Part shown: piece after piece, positions 19,282 through 27,408 of the stretch | Numbering within the stretch: position 1 is the first letter of the stretch | How the letters are laid out: each line of letters starts with the position of its first letter | From: Fulvimarina endophytica | Lineage (GTDB): Bacteria > Pseudomonadota > Alphaproteobacteria > Rhizobiales > Rhizobiaceae | NCBI RefSeq assembly: GCF_003403015.1 | Contig: NZ_QURL01000008.1 | Span: forward strand, 120,239-184,238 | DNA length: 64,000 nucleotides | Direction: 5' to 3' | The notes under the pieces: model-generated | What the model saw: only the letters and a program-made list of their open reading frames with translations | Told to the model about the DNA's origin: nothing | The model's database searches: none | Made by a program: the position numbers and the translations under genes

Positions 19282-19328
19282 TGGCGGAGAGTGAAAAATC
19301 CATGGCGGAGAGGAAGGGATTCTCCGCC
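19282..19328. repeat. Candidate attachment-site scar: tRNA-Ser 3'-end-like sequence with inverted repeat
   Basis: TGGCGGAGAGGAAGGGATTC at 19303-19322 reads, on the minus strand, as GAATCCC...CTCTCCGCCA. That matches the T-arm to CCA end of many bacterial tRNA-Ser genes except for one or two bases, but the rest of a tRNA is absent. The first ten bases, TGGCGGAGAG, are repeated at 19282-19291. GGCGGAGA (19304-19311) and TCTCCGCC (19321-19328) form an inverted repeat with a nine-base spacer, as in recombinase core sites. It sits at the left edge of the defence cluster. The tRNA resemblance is from memory of conserved tRNA-Ser ends. An alternative is a simple terminator-like hairpin for zorD. Confidence 0.4.
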
Positions 19329-19483
19329 TCCGTCCGAAAATCATCAACGAATCTAGAGAATTCTCCGATAAACCCGTATTTACATTTCGAGAATTGAAAC
19401 TTCGGCTGGTACAAGTAACAGATAGCGACTGAGATGCTAATTGCAATTTTCTTGTTGGAGCCGTTCCTTGCGAAGGATTGGTT

Positions 19484-22400
19484 CTAAACCACCCGATTGA
19501 TCGGGCGAATAACCCCACCGAACAGTGCAGCAACATCGCCGTCCTCCACAGGCGACCGAAGCATCGCGTGGCTCAGGCTACGCTTGCGTTCGAGAAGCTT
19601 GTCCAGCGTCAGATCGAAGGACGCGTCCTTGAAAGCGGGGTGGATCGCCTGCGGTATGTAAATGGTGACCTGCTTATTCTGGCCGATCCTGTAGCACCGA
19701 TCGTTGCATTGGTCCTCGACGGCCGGGTTCCACCAGCGCGACAGATGGATGACATGGTTGGCCGCCGTAATCGTGAGGCCGACGCCTGCGGCCTTCGGCG
19801 AAAGCACCAGAAGATCAAAGCCTGCGGGACCGGTCTGAAAGGCGTCCACGATAGCGAGCCGTTTCTCGCCCGGCACATTGCCGTTGATGATGCCCGGCTC
19901 TTTCTTCAAGTTGTAGCGCGTCGCCATCGCTCTCGCGAAGGCCGATTGCATCGCAAGGTCTTCGAGAAAGACGAGCGCCTTCTCGCCTCGTTCCGCGATC
20001 TCGTCGAGTGCCTTGACGGCTTCCGACACGCGCGCCGAGCGGCCGATCCACGTCGCCACGGCTCCTGCATCGAAGGGATCGAGATCTGCGACGCCATCCG
20101 GATGAAGCGACAGACCCCGGAATGCGTGGATCGCCTTGAGCATCGCCCCGTGGCTGCGCTCGCCCTCCATCGCCTCTCGAAGCGCTGTGCCGTATGCGGC
20201 CGCCTGAGCCGGCGGCATTTCCGCCGGAAGGCTGATCCGGCGACGCTCTGGAAGCGCTGACAGGATATCTTCCTTCATTCGCCGCAGCATCAGCGGCGGC
20301 GTGCTTACGTCGGGGCCGTCGAGCTTGGCTTTCAACTCCCCCAAGCGATCCTCGGTTACATCCTCGTAGGCCTTCGAAAAGTCCTTCAGCGCGCCGAGAT
20401 AACCGGGTACCGCGCGGTCGACGATGCACCAGAGATCGGCCAGGCGGTTTTCGATCGGCGTGCCCGTCATCATCAGACAGAAGTCGACATTCATCGCTTT
20501 CGCCGCCTGCGTGTTCACGGTGCCCGGATTCTTGATCTTCTGCGCCTCGTCGAAGATTGCTGCAGAAAAGGCGGTGCGGGCGAACGCGCGGTGATGCTGG
20601 GCGAGAGTCTCGTAGGTCGTTAGAACCCAGTCGGCCCTGCGCATGCGCGCGACATCGAGGCTGTCCTCATCGCTCCAGCCGTCTCCGCTCTTCGTTCGCA
20701 GGCGAGAAAGCGCGCTTCCGAAGGCGTCGACCCGCTCGCCGAGCGCATTAGGCATCAGATGGCGATCTGCCTCCTCGATCCAGTTGCGCAAGAGAGCCGT
20801 GGGGGCGACGACGAGAACCGGCAGGCGGGATGAGCCCTTCTTGAGGTTTTCGGCGCGGAGCCAGGCGAGAAAGGCAAGCGACTGGAACGTCTTGCCGAGG
20901 CCCATGTCATCGGCGAGGAGCACGCCGGGCCACCCGACCTTCCAGGCGGCGGAAAGCCATGCAAACCCTTCGCACTGGTGCGGCTTCGGCTCCGATCGCG
21001 TGAGGTGCTTCGGAAAATCGACCGTCTCGTCGGGCGCGCGTCGGGGATAGGCGATCTCGTAATCGACGCCCTCGAAATTCTGGTGAATGAGCAGGACTTG
21101 GCGGTCGGGTGCGACCGGCGGCTCCGAAGGATCAGGAATTTGCGAAAGAGGATCGGGCGATGTGGCCGTGGCTTCCTCAAAGCCGGCGTTCGGCCCGTCT
21201 CCGGTATCGTCCTGAGTATAGTTCGGGCCGTCGGGGCTCTCTCCTTCCGGCTCGTCAACGACGATCCCGAGAGAACGCAGAGTGTCGCCGACTTTCGCCG
21301 TCTCGAGCGTCGCGCCCTCATGCACGATCTTGCTCTCACCCGCAGCGACGGCCGCAGTCCAGGTCTCCTTCAAGACTGCCGTCGAACGCTCGTCGAGGGT
21401 GACGACCGTCTCACCGATTGTAACCGGAAACCGCTCAGGCAACCACTGCCCGCCGGGTGCCTTAAGCCATGGGATATCAGGCTTCTGCCAGACGCCGAGG
21501 CCGATCACCCGCTCGGCGTATTGCGCCGTCTCGACGAGCAGCGACGACGACAGCTCTGCATTATCTTCGACGTTCTCGGCTTCCTCGAGGTTCGGTTCAG
21601 AGGGTGATTTCGGCTTTCTTGCAAGCGCCTGGCTGAAGGCCGCCCATGGATTGCGGACGAAGTCTTCGCGCTCACTCCGCGGGGCGCGGCGTTTATTTCG
21701 AACGACATCGAGAGCGGTGCGGAGCTCGGGATCGACGACCATGAACTCGCCGCGCCCGAGAACATAGGCCGGCGGCGTCGCCTCCTCTTTCCGGAACTGC
21801 TGCAAGAACACTGCTTGCAGATCGCGCGGCAGCAAGGCGGCGGTATTCTCGTCGGGCGGTCGGTCGACGGAGGCCGGATCGCCGCTGCCATCGTCATCTG
21901 GAACCGGCGCGTCCCCGTCCGTCGGGCCGCTTGCGCGGTCGCGACCCATCGGGATCGGCGCGAAATCCGGCCCGTCCTTGCCTGCGCGCACGTCGAGCGA
22001 TAGCGAGCCAGCCTGATAGAGGGTCAGATGGCTTATATAGGAATCGGCATCGACGCGCTCGCCAGTTGCGGCCACAAGGGCCGTCTGAACCGGCATCCAG
22101 GCCTCGATGCGCCACTCCGTTTCCTGCCCGTCGGTTGCGTTATAGGCGTCGACGGCCTCGATCAAGGTGAACAGCTGCGGGGACAGACGGCCCTGTCTGT
22201 CCTGACACCATTCGACGATGCATCCGGTGCGTTTGGGCCGGACGGTCGCAAGCCCGTCATCATACCATCGCGCACGGATGCGGCCGTCACGATCCGTCAT
22301 CTTGCCGTCGAAACCGAGTGTGACCGACAACGGCACGAGTGGCGGCAGGCCTATGGCCGCGGCAAGCGAGGCTGGCAGACGGGCCGCCCGCTCATGGGTG

Positions 22401-22591
22401 AGACGAACACCGTCGTCTATCAAGACAGCTTCGTCGCGTTCGACTATCGCCAGCAAAGCGGTTGCGGCTCGCTTTTCGCCGCCCGATATAGACGTCCATT
22501 GATCGGGCGGAGTCACGCCACTTCTTATTATCTTGCGGGCTTTGTGTCTGATCTCGACGCCTGCTTCGGCGTATGTGGCGGCGAAAGTCAT
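19484..22591 (-). CDS. zorD: Zorya type I effector ZorD, SNF2-family helicase
   Basis: ZorD is the effector of type I Zorya anti-phage defence; it is an ATP-driven SNF2 protein reported to attack invading DNA after activation. This copy has 1035 residues, near the usual size. The N-terminal half (about 1-500) is poorly conserved with an acidic linker near 215-240. The SNF2 core lies in the C-terminal half: motif I DDMGLGKTFQS, motif II DEAQKIKNPG, motif III MMTGTPIENR, and the helicase C motifs LSPKAAGVGLTITAANHVI and RCYRIGQ. I do not see an obvious PD-(D/E)xK motif by eye. It is the last gene of the zorABCD operon, starting seven bases after zorC. It could be mistaken for a RapA/HepA-type helicase, but context makes ZorD the best call. 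Confidence 0.92.
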   Translation of the reverse strand: MTFAATYAEAGVEIRHKARKIIRSGVTPPDQWTSISGGEKRAATALLAIVERDEAVLIDDGVRLTHERAARLPASLAAAIGLPPLVPLSVTLGFDGKMTDRDGRIRARWYDDGLATVRPKRTGCIVEWCQDRQGRLSPQLFTLIEAVDAYNATDGQETEWRIEAWMPVQTALVAATGERVDADSYISHLTLYQAGSLSLDVRAGKDGPDFAPIPMGRDRASGPTDGDAPVPDDDGSGDPASVDRPPDENTAALLPRDLQAVFLQQFRKEEATPPAYVLGRGEFMVVDPELRTALDVVRNKRRAPRSEREDFVRNPWAAFSQALARKPKSPSEPNLEEAENVEDNAELSSSLLVETAQYAERVIGLGVWQKPDIPWLKAPGGQWLPERFPVTIGETVVTLDERSTAVLKETWTAAVAAGESKIVHEGATLETAKVGDTLRSLGIVVDEPEGESPDGPNYTQDDTGDGPNAGFEEATATSPDPLSQIPDPSEPPVAPDRQVLLIHQNFEGVDYEIAYPRRAPDETVDFPKHLTRSEPKPHQCEGFAWLSAAWKVGWPGVLLADDMGLGKTFQSLAFLAWLRAENLKKGSSRLPVLVVAPTALLRNWIEEADRHLMPNALGERVDAFGSALSRLRTKSGDGWSDEDSLDVARMRRADWVLTTYETLAQHHRAFARTAFSAAIFDEAQKIKNPGTVNTQAAKAMNVDFCLMMTGTPIENRLADLWCIVDRAVPGYLGALKDFSKAYEDVTEDRLGELKAKLDGPDVSTPPLMLRRMKEDILSALPERRRISLPAEMPPAQAAAYGTALREAMEGERSHGAMLKAIHAFRGLSLHPDGVADLDPFDAGAVATWIGRSARVSEAVKALDEIAERGEKALVFLEDLAMQSAFARAMATRYNLKKEPGIINGNVPGEKRLAIVDAFQTGPAGFDLLVLSPKAAGVGLTITAANHVIHLSRWWNPAVEDQCNDRCYRIGQNKQVTIYIPQAIHPAFKDASFDLTLDKLLERKRSLSHAMLRSPVEDGDVAALFGGVIRPINRVV

Positions 22592-22598
22592 GTTCTAT

Positions 22599-24062
22599 CT
22601 ACATATAGCGATCGCTGGGGACGCGAATGCCTGTCATACCGGAAATGCGGCGATAGACTTTATGCTGCCAAGCCGTTTCCACGCCGGAGCGGCTGTCTCG
22701 ATGAGGCGAATGCACGACCTCAAGAACAGGGGCATAGGAGCGCCCTTTTCGAAGAAAGTCCGCATCGTACGACTTCTCGTACATTTTGGGAGCACCCTGC
22801 CGGCTTGAGTCTGCCCAGAATCGACACTTGCCGCTGAAACTCCACTCTGCGCAGATGCCGGGGCCGATCTGCATCAGCAAAACAGCATGTCCTGACTGCA
22901 CGTAGCCACGATGAAAAGTTGCGAAAGGTGTGTCCAGGCCAAACCGACGCCGAGCTTCCGCCTCGCCTTCGCTGCTGAGAACGGCCCACGCGCCAAGTAT
23001 CGCCTCCTCTTCGTTCATCGCTTCCCAGAAGCGGCGGCGATATTTCCAATTGGGGTCCGGATTGACAGCTTCGACGACATCAAGGAACTGGCTGAGCGCC
23101 AATCTGGTCAGCCATCGGAGCAGGACCCTCCTCGCTTGATCCATACCGATCCAGGAATTTGTCCGAGGATCGCCGAGGACTCTCGTCACCAGATTGATCG
23201 TCTCCTGCTTGATATCTTCTGTCGGGCTCTTTGCGGAATAAGGCATTAGAAGGGCATTCGCGAAGGGCACACTCAGAGTCTGGTTGATCAAAGTGCCGTC
23301 GGGCAGCAGAGCCAGATCGCGGACGAGGTCGAGACGCTCGCGTGGTGAGAGCTCCTTAGTCTCGCCGGCTGTCTCCAATGCGGCTCGGGTGCAGGGAAGT
23401 GAGAAGCCGCCGCGAGCGATACTGTCGGAAAACCCGAGTTCCGCAAGAAGCGTAGGCGGGGCGCGCCTCTGTTGGACGGCGGCGCGACCAAGCTCGACCG
23501 GCCCCGAAGGCAGACTGAAAAGGCGGTAACGACACTGCGCTTCGGAATATTGGTGCCCCGCGACACCCGCCAGCGACGTGCAGGCCACGGAAATCTCGTT
23601 CAGCCCGGGCCGATCATCCTGCCATTGAGTTAAATAGGCAGATAACAGATTGCGAGCGATCCGCTTGTCGTTTTCCGCCTGGCAGCGACGGAGAAACTCG
23701 CTCAATATCGGTGCATCCTCTGCGAGCGCAGGTTTGGTCTTCCACATGCACCATGCACCGTCCCGCAGGTTTCGTTGTGCGATCCGGTCTCGCGCGGCGA
23801 GACAACTGGCGATCTGGGATGCAATGACGTCGTAATCCTTCTTGGGACTTTCGCTGACATATGCCTCGACGCCGTCCAATAGCGCAACGGTGCGCGTGAG
23901 TTCCGAGGGTGGTGAGGACGCGGGGGCATGTCGGTGGCGTGCCAGTAGATCGCCGATCGCCTCGCGCAGACCGATCTGTCGATCATCCGCATGATGCTCA
24001 TCAGAGCCGTCACCACCGTCTTTGTCGGTGTCCTGCCGATCGCTCTCCTCCCCATCAGCCAT
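22599..24062 (-). CDS. zorC: Zorya type I component ZorC (EH-signature protein)
   Basis: ZorC is a cytosolic component of type I Zorya, reported to bind DNA and act with ZorD downstream of the ZorAB motor. The protein has 487 residues: an acidic N-terminus, an alpha-helical middle, and a C-terminal region with the conserved Glu and His that name the EH-signature family. Candidates are the Glu in CAEWSFSGKCRFW and the His in VETAWQHKVYRRI. It overlaps zorB by eight bases and is followed by zorD after seven bases, so the four genes are almost certainly translated from one message. On its own the sequence would be hard to name; the call rests on the C-terminal motif plus gene order. Confidence 0.87.
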   Translation of the reverse strand: MADGEESDRQDTDKDGGDGSDEHHADDRQIGLREAIGDLLARHRHAPASSPPSELTRTVALLDGVEAYVSESPKKDYDVIASQIASCLAARDRIAQRNLRDGAWCMWKTKPALAEDAPILSEFLRRCQAENDKRIARNLLSAYLTQWQDDRPGLNEISVACTSLAGVAGHQYSEAQCRYRLFSLPSGPVELGRAAVQQRRAPPTLLAELGFSDSIARGGFSLPCTRAALETAGETKELSPRERLDLVRDLALLPDGTLINQTLSVPFANALLMPYSAKSPTEDIKQETINLVTRVLGDPRTNSWIGMDQARRVLLRWLTRLALSQFLDVVEAVNPDPNWKYRRRFWEAMNEEEAILGAWAVLSSEGEAEARRRFGLDTPFATFHRGYVQSGHAVLLMQIGPGICAEWSFSGKCRFWADSSRQGAPKMYEKSYDADFLRKGRSYAPVLEVVHSPHRDSRSGVETAWQHKVYRRISGMTGIRVPSDRYM

Positions 24063-24957
24063 CGTTTCCGGTCCTTAGACCAAGATCGCTGCCACCTTCG
24101 ACCGGCGCGTCCCCTCGCAGGCGCCGGATCCGCGCATTCATCTGGTCGAGGAGACTCGAAATCTCCATCAGCCTTTTTCGGTCGTCCGCTTCCATGACGA
24201 AGCGCAGGTCGATACGTCGATTCCTATCAAAATCCGTTCTCTCGCTTCCTTCCGAGACCGGACGGGTGGATGAATATCCCGAGACGCTTAGAACTTCCCG
24301 CGCCTCGCCATTGCGAAGGTCCCGCAATTTGGGTGCAGTTTCGATGATCTCGCGATAGGTATTGACGGCCCGCTCGGTTGACAGCTGCCAGTTGCGCTCG
24401 TCGAGACCGGTAACGTCGGTATGACCTTCGATGAAGACCGTCTCGACGCGGTTTGCTGCGTCGGACTGCTGACACGACCCATCCTGGTTGCAGAGCGCGT
24501 AACGCGGGAGCGTTTCTGCCAGGACGCCGGCGACTTTTCGGACATTACCGACTGCCTGCGCCGACAACCGGGAGTCGTTGGATGCAAAACGAATGGCATT
24601 TTCGGCCAATCGTAGCACGCCGTTGGTTTCGTCGATCTCGACGGAAAGACCCGCCGCCTGCAGGCTGTCCTTCAACGTCTTCAGCAATTGCCGACGCGCG
24701 GCGTCCGCCTCGTTGATTGCGGCGAACTCGCTGTCGATCCGTTCTTGCAATTCCGAGATCTGGCGCGCCAGATCGTCCGCGACCGCGATCTGGTCACGCG
24801 TCTGGTCGGTCAGCCGCTGCAAGTTCAGCGCGAAGACCATCAGCATGATGATGAAGACGAAGAGGATGCCAACCATCATGTCGGTCATGGAGATGAAGTA
24901 ATTTTCGCTCTCCTCCTCTCCTTCACTCCCGTGCGCGACGTCGTGATCGGCAATCAT
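24055..24957 (-). CDS. zorB: Zorya stator protein ZorB (MotB/OmpA-like)
   Basis: ZorB pairs with ZorA to form a proton-driven, peptidoglycan-anchored rotary motor that senses phage infection. The 300-residue protein has a short cytoplasmic N-terminus and one transmembrane helix (about 25-45, MTDMMVGILFVFIIMLMVFA). D26, at the helix start, is in the position of the ion-carrying Asp of MotB-like stators. A coiled segment (about 48-100) is followed by an OmpA-type peptidoglycan-binding domain with IEGHTDVTG and NRRIDLRF. Two Cys residues near CNQDGSCQQ may form a disulfide as in related stators. It overlaps zorA by four bases (ATGA). Confidence 0.94.
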   Translation of the reverse strand: MIADHDVAHGSEGEEESENYFISMTDMMVGILFVFIIMLMVFALNLQRLTDQTRDQIAVADDLARQISELQERIDSEFAAINEADAARRQLLKTLKDSLQAAGLSVEIDETNGVLRLAENAIRFASNDSRLSAQAVGNVRKVAGVLAETLPRYALCNQDGSCQQSDAANRVETVFIEGHTDVTGLDERNWQLSTERAVNTYREIIETAPKLRDLRNGEAREVLSVSGYSSTRPVSEGSERTDFDRNRRIDLRFVMEADDRKRLMEISSLLDQMNARIRRLRGDAPVEGGSDLGLRTGNDG

Positions 24958-27182
24958 GTGCCTGCTCTCTCGAACGATTGGCCGTTCGACCCGGATGCTC
25001 TGCGCTGCTGATGGCCGACGCTATCGGCGAGATCGCCCGCAGCGTTCGACAAATCGTTCAGAAGCGGCTGCAAGTTTCCAATCGCCTTGGCAAGTTCGTG
25101 GTCCACCGTCCGCACCTGATCGCGGAGGCTGTCGGTCTGGTTCGTCGTCGCGGTCGATAGCGTAGTGACCGCTACCCCGAGCGCTGTGTCGACGCTGTCG
25201 AACTTGGCACGGAAACCGTCCCAGAACTCGCCGCTCCGCTGGTTCGCCTCGGTGAGCGAAAGTGCGAGCGTCTCGATGCCGCCTTTTGCCGCTTCGATCG
25301 AGCGGAGCGTGAGCTGCAGGGACTCGTTGATGCCGTCGCTTGCCTTGGAGAAGCGTTCACTGACTTGGATCAGTGGCGGCGTCGCGACGCGGATCTGTTG
25401 TGCAGTGTCCGAGAAGGCGTCCGCCGTCTTTCGGGCTTCGCCGGCCGTTCCCTGCAAAGCGAGAGTCTGTCCGGCCAGCGCGCGCTCCACCTCGGAAAAC
25501 CGAGTTCCAAGTTCGCCGAAACGAGCTTCCACGCGTCGGGTCGCTTCTTCGACAGCAGCAGTCAGGCGCCCCGCGACCTCGCTGACGCTCTCTGCAAGCC
25601 CTTCCTGGGCGCTGCGCTGGGCCGCCTCCCATTCCTTCGTGCGCGTCATAGCGCGTTCACGTTCCGCATCGGCCAGCGCGTCGGCGTCGCTCCGCCGCTT
25701 CCGCCCTTCCTCCTCGGTCCGTGCCGCCTCGCTCGCCATCGTCTCCTGGATCGCGTTGAGACCCGCGCCCAATTGGCTGATCTGTGCATCGAGACGACCG
25801 AGAACATTCGCCATCGTTTCGTCGATCTGCCGCGCGCTCGCATCGGCTGCACTGGAAATCTTTGCGTTGAGCCCTTCGCCGGCGCCTGAGAGACTCTCTT
25901 TCAGTGCCTGGGCGATCTCCGCGAAAGCATCCCGGCTTTTTGCGGAACTCTCCTCCATATTAGAACCGGCCGTATCGACGAGGGCTTTCAGGCCTTCCGC
26001 CGCTTCAGACAGGCGGCGGCTGACGTCTTCACCCGAGCCCCGCAACTCGTTCTGAAGTCCCGACAGCGTCTTCTCCATTTGCGCCAGCGTCTCGGCCAAG
26101 GCCTTCAATTCAGCACCGGCCCCCATTTGAACATTCTCGCTGAAGCTGGTGATCATGGCTTCCATGCCAGCCGTGCCCTGTTGCGAAATGTTGCCGACCG
26201 CCTCGTAGATCCGATCGCCGACAGGCGTCATCGCGCCCGAGACGGCACGCGCGACGATCGGTTCCATTTCACGACCCATGCGGGAGAAGAACTCGCCTTG
26301 CGTGATATCTTTCAGTTCGCGCAGCTGCTCCTTCAGCGTCTGGCTCATCTCGGCCGAGATCGATTGTGGCGCCTGGTAGACGAGGCCATTTTCCAGCGTC
26401 TCGCAGAACTTGCCGAAGCTGCTCTCGAGCAGAACCTGGTAGATGCGAAAGAAGATCGCGAGAAAGATCGACGTTCCAAGGCCCGCGATCGAGGTCGCGA
26501 ACTTGAAGGAGGCCACAGCGAGCAATCCGTTGAGCGCGATCGTCATGGAGTCGGCGTCCCCTGCTTGGGTCGCTTCGCCTGCCTTCGATAGGGCGAGGAC
26601 GAGACCGATGAACGTCAGAAGCAGACCGATACCGACGAAGTAGCCAGGGATGCTCGGCATGATTTTCAGGCCTGGCAAGCGCTCGCGTGCTAGGCTTGCA
26701 TTGATGAAGGATTGCGGGCGCACCGTGTTGACGATCGGCTTGCCGCGTTCGTCGGGGACGACCAGAGTCTCGCAGAATTCCTTGAAGGCATGGCCGACGA
26801 AGAAGCTTCCGGTCAGGCGTCCACGGATGTCGTCGTGCTTGTCCGAATATGCGAGTAGCTTGTCGCCAGGGGAATTCCCGGCCTTCATTGCTTTTTCAAG
26901 GACCCTTCGGGAGCGCCGGACAGCGAGCAGCACGAAGGCCACGTTTGCGAAAAGGAAAGCAGCGGCGATACCCGCTCCGAACGCGAAGATCAGCGTCGCC
27001 AGCGAGTAGGCGAAGTCCTCGTTGGTGAGCGCTTCATAGTTGCCATCGATCGCTTCGCCGACCGTCATCGTGACGACCCCGAGATCGAGCCAGGTAAAGA
27101 CGACGTCGAATAGGAAAACGCTTAAACCGACGATCACGAGAAAGAGCGTCAGTCTGATCGGCCACCACAGAAGCCATTTCAT
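24954..27182 (-). CDS. zorA: Zorya stator protein ZorA (MotA/TolQ/ExbB-like with long cytoplasmic tail)
   Basis: ZorA is the channel-forming stator subunit of Zorya defence. The 742-residue protein has four transmembrane helices: about 6-30, 58-90, 175-200 and 215-245 (SIPGYFVGIGLLLTFIGLVL, then SFKFATSIAGLGTSIFLAIF). Residues about 280-742 form an extended helical/coiled-coil tail rich in Ala, Glu, Gln and Arg. This long tail distinguishes ZorA from ordinary MotA or ExbB and is known to relay the membrane signal to the cytosolic effectors. The gene opens the zorABCD operon, with a possible promoter about 55 bases upstream of the start. Confidence 0.93.
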   Translation of the reverse strand: MKWLLWWPIRLTLFLVIVGLSVFLFDVVFTWLDLGVVTMTVGEAIDGNYEALTNEDFAYSLATLIFAFGAGIAAAFLFANVAFVLLAVRRSRRVLEKAMKAGNSPGDKLLAYSDKHDDIRGRLTGSFFVGHAFKEFCETLVVPDERGKPIVNTVRPQSFINASLARERLPGLKIMPSIPGYFVGIGLLLTFIGLVLALSKAGEATQAGDADSMTIALNGLLAVASFKFATSIAGLGTSIFLAIFFRIYQVLLESSFGKFCETLENGLVYQAPQSISAEMSQTLKEQLRELKDITQGEFFSRMGREMEPIVARAVSGAMTPVGDRIYEAVGNISQQGTAGMEAMITSFSENVQMGAGAELKALAETLAQMEKTLSGLQNELRGSGEDVSRRLSEAAEGLKALVDTAGSNMEESSAKSRDAFAEIAQALKESLSGAGEGLNAKISSAADASARQIDETMANVLGRLDAQISQLGAGLNAIQETMASEAARTEEEGRKRRSDADALADAERERAMTRTKEWEAAQRSAQEGLAESVSEVAGRLTAAVEEATRRVEARFGELGTRFSEVERALAGQTLALQGTAGEARKTADAFSDTAQQIRVATPPLIQVSERFSKASDGINESLQLTLRSIEAAKGGIETLALSLTEANQRSGEFWDGFRAKFDSVDTALGVAVTTLSTATTNQTDSLRDQVRTVDHELAKAIGNLQPLLNDLSNAAGDLADSVGHQQRRASGSNGQSFERAGT

Positions 27183-27235
27183 GCGGACGTCCCCATAATT
27201 CCCCGTATCGACGGCTCATCACCTCAGAGAGGGCG

Positions 27236-27263
27236 ATACTACCGCAGCGCGCATGTTTCACAA
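27236..27263 (-). promoter_or_regulatory. Possible sigma-70-type promoter for zorABCD
   Basis: On the minus strand TTGTGA and TAGTAT are separated by 16 bases, ending about 54 bases before the zorA ATG. The -10 is good, the -35 only fair. This is pattern matching alone. Confidence 0.3.
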
Positions 27264-27408
27264 TTTTTGCTTTCGAGATCAATTCGGTAAGGCGTAAAAC
27301 GAACTCTTTCTCAATCGGTCGTCAATTCACTTCCTCTGCTGTCGTCAAAACTCAACAGCCCCATTCGACGTCAGTCGAACCCGGCTTCTCCAGCGATAAA
27401 TCGATCGA

